This document shows positions 5,253 through 6,559 of a DNA stretch of 6,559 nucleotides, piece by piece. The DNA comes from an uncultured Lachnospiraceae bacterium (lineage in GTDB: Bacteria; Bacillota; Clostridia; Lachnospirales; Lachnospiraceae). The notes below the pieces were generated by a model, which worked only from the letters and a program-made list of their open reading frames with translations, was not told the origin of the DNA and made no database searches. The DNA is taken from contig CADCPP010000091.1 in the NCBI GenBank assembly GCA_902803355.1, positions 1 through 6,559 of the forward strand, read 5' to 3'. A program made the translations under genes and the position numbers. Every line of letters begins with the position of its first letter. The stretch's first letter is position 1.

Positions 5253-5981
5253 ATGAACGGATTAAAACGCAACACGGAAAAACTGTTTTCTCATGAGGGA
5301 AAACTTTTTGCTATGGCAATGGATCTTCCGCAGGTCGGGCTGGTGGACGGACTGACGGACCCGAGGGAGGTCATCCGCAGCTGCATGAACAGTGAGCTGG
5401 ATGCCTTTCTGACGAATGTCGGCGTTGCTCATCTGGCAGAAGAAGAACTGCTGAAGAAAAAACTGATCCTCAGGACATCCTCCGGAGGAACGAATCTGGC
5501 AACGGAGTTCACCGGTGTGCAGAAGAACCACGTCAGTCCGGAAACGGCACTGGCCATGGGCGCAGACGCCGTGGTCATGATGATGGTCATCGGCGGCGCG
5601 GACTATGCGTCGATCCAGGACGCGGCGGCAGCTATCGATGCGTATCACCGCCTGAGCATTCCTGTGGTCGTGGAGATCCTGGCGGCAGATTACGAAAAGA
5701 CCCAGACCTTCGAGATCCAGGCAAACGGCGCCAGAGTGGCGGCAGAGCTGGGAGCGGATGTGGTCAAGGCATTTTATACGGATCATTTTGAAACAGTCGT
5801 TGACAACTGCCCCGTGCCGATCATTCTGGCCGGCGGACCCAAGGGGAGTGATATTTTTGACACCGCGGCCGCTGCCGTGAAGGCAGGAGTGAAGGGCTTC
5901 TGCTTTGGGAGAAATCTGTTCCAGAGCGAAGACAAGCTGGAGCGGATTGCACGGCTTGACCGTATCCTCCGCGAGGCATAA
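5253..5981 (+). CDS. DhnA/LsrF-type class I aldolase-family protein (DeoC/FbaB/LsrF superfamily)
   Basis: Predicted cytosolic TIM-barrel enzyme of the Schiff-base class I aldolase superfamily, whose members include archaeal-type fructose-bisphosphate aldolase and LsrF, which acts on phosphorylated AI-2. Lys172 in ADVVKAFY is the expected Schiff-base lysine. Other family marks are Asp24 in FAMAMDLP at the end of the first strand, Glu141 in PVVVEIL, PVPIILAGGPKG (187-198), and the phosphate-binding end FGRNLFQ (218-224). At 242 residues it is shorter than LsrF (about 290) or archaeal FBP aldolase (about 260). The YPRG-like segment that follows the Glu strand in FBP aldolases is absent (EILAADY instead), so the C-terminal half looks closer to LsrF. 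The start is fixed by AGGGAG at 5238. The SorC regulator follows after 2 nt, suggesting an inducible sugar-phosphate pathway. The substrate is unknown. Confidence 0.85.
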   Translation: MNGLKRNTEKLFSHEGKLFAMAMDLPQVGLVDGLTDPREVIRSCMNSELDAFLTNVGVAHLAEEELLKKKLILRTSSGGTNLATEFTGVQKNHVSPETALAMGADAVVMMMVIGGADYASIQDAAAAIDAYHRLSIPVVVEILAADYEKTQTFEIQANGARVAAELGADVVKAFYTDHFETVVDNCPVPIILAGGPKGSDIFDTAAAAVKAGVKGFCFGRNLFQSEDKLERIARLDRILREA

Positions 5982-5983
5982 CC

Positions 5984-6559
5984 ATGCCGGCAGCGGATCT
6001 GATGGCACTGTACCGTGTTGCGCTGCAGTATTACAAAGAAGGGAAAACGCAGGAGGAGATCAGCCGGTCGGAAAATATTTCCCGCTCTCAGGTCTCCCGC
6101 ATGCTGGATAAGGCAAGAGAACAGGGCATCGTACGATTTGAGGTGACGCTGCCAAATGATCCGGATGAAGAAGCCCTGGAGGAATTCCTGATGCGTCAGC
6201 TGCGCCTTCAGCAGGTCGTGCTTTCGCCTTCGGAAGAGGGCTGGACCGCTTCCCGCACGGCCGAGGCGATCGCAGCAGCTGCGGCGGCAGAGCTTCCCCG
6301 GATGCTGAGGGGCGCGGGATCCGTCGGCGTCGGCTGGGGAGAGACCCTTTACCGCACGGCGCAGGCCCTGCAGATGAGACCGTCACTGCCCCGCAGCCTG
6401 TTTATTCCGCTGATCGGCGCAAGCGGCAGCATGAATCCCTATCTGCAGATCAACACGATCATTGACCGCCTGGCAGACAAGCTGCGCGGCGACAGCTTTT
6501 TCACCAATCTGCCGGCTTACCGGGAAAAAAACATGCCGCTTACGGCATTTGAAAACAAG
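5984..6559 (+). CDS. SorC-family transcriptional regulator (3' end outside the window)
   Basis: Cytoplasmic DNA-binding regulator whose C-terminal domain binds a phosphorylated sugar or similar effector; LsrR, DeoR of Bacillus and CggR belong to this family. The 192 residues present are the N-terminal part of a protein normally of about 310-330. A helix-turn-helix spans roughly 20-48 (KTQEEIS, then ISRSQVSRMLDKAREQGIV). The effector domain shows VGVGWGETL (114-122), IPLIGASGSMNP (141-152) and a NTIIDRLADKL helix (157-167), all at expected family positions. The frame stays open to the last base, so the gene is cut by the window edge. GAGG (5973-5976), inside the end of the aldolase gene, is 7 nt before the ATG. 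The 2-nt gap implies co-transcription and probable self-regulation with the aldolase. Confidence 0.92.
   Translation, partial: MPAADLMALYRVALQYYKEGKTQEEISRSENISRSQVSRMLDKAREQGIVRFEVTLPNDPDEEALEEFLMRQLRLQQVVLSPSEEGWTASRTAEAIAAAAAAELPRMLRGAGSVGVGWGETLYRTAQALQMRPSLPRSLFIPLIGASGSMNPYLQINTIIDRLADKLRGDSFFTNLPAYREKNMPLTAFENK

Noticed and set aside
5262..6008. A 248-codon open frame on the - strand opposite the aldolase gene
   Set aside because: The + strand product has clear aldolase-family motifs and a ribosome binding site; the antisense product has no recognisable domain and its composition (many His, Arg, Cys) is typical of a shadow frame.
1..6559. CRISPR arrays, tRNA or rRNA genes, insertion sequences or phage genes
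   Set aside because: No regularly spaced repeats, tRNA-like cloverleaf, transposase or integrase motifs were seen on either strand.

Overview
The window looks like chromosomal DNA from a fairly GC-rich anaerobic Firmicute (Clostridia, probably a gut Lachnospiraceae- or Oscillospiraceae-type organism). This is inferred from the lipoprotein signal with a Thr/Glu/Pro-rich linker, Shine-Dalgarno sites of the AGGAGG type, a UgpC/MsmX-type ATPase with a lysine-rich insert, and a His-tailed CsoR-type repressor. The species cannot be named from the sequence.

Positions 1-3105 (+ strand) carry a compact ABC importer of the iron-siderophore/cobalamin/metal-chelate class: FecCD-type permease, FecE-type ATPase and a membrane-anchored substrate-binding lipoprotein, in that order. 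The first two genes overlap by one base (TGATG), and the ribosome binding site of the third lies in the last codons of the second. The operon promoter lies upstream of the window.

Positions 3098-3457 (- strand) encode a convergent CsoR/RcnR/FrmR-family metal-sensing repressor with a ten-histidine N-terminal tail. The two coding ends overlap by 8 bp with no terminator between them. The only strong + strand terminator (3517-3543) lies beyond the repressor gene, against its predicted promoter (3544-3572, - strand). The importer mRNA is therefore predicted to run antisense through the whole repressor gene.

Positions 3458-3874 have no convincing gene. They hold the terminator, the repressor promoter, a 39-bp GC-rich inverted repeat, an AT-rich stretch with helically phased TTCTT repeats, a + strand promoter, and a leader of about 177 nt with several hairpins. 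The leader precedes a stand-alone UgpC/MsmX-type sugar ABC ATPase (3875-5056) that has no adjacent permeases and probably serves importers encoded elsewhere.

Positions 5057-5252 hold a GC hairpin with a weak T-tract, a possible operator and a promoter. They lead into a two-gene operon: a short DhnA/LsrF-type class I aldolase-family enzyme (5253-5981) and, two bases later, a SorC-family regulator (5984 to the window edge, cut off). The pair resembles LsrF with LsrR or other sugar-phosphate aldolase/SorC pairs, but no other lsr gene is visible. The points most worth following are the antisense importer/repressor layout, the structured leader of the ATPase gene, and the unassigned substrate of the aldolase/SorC pair.
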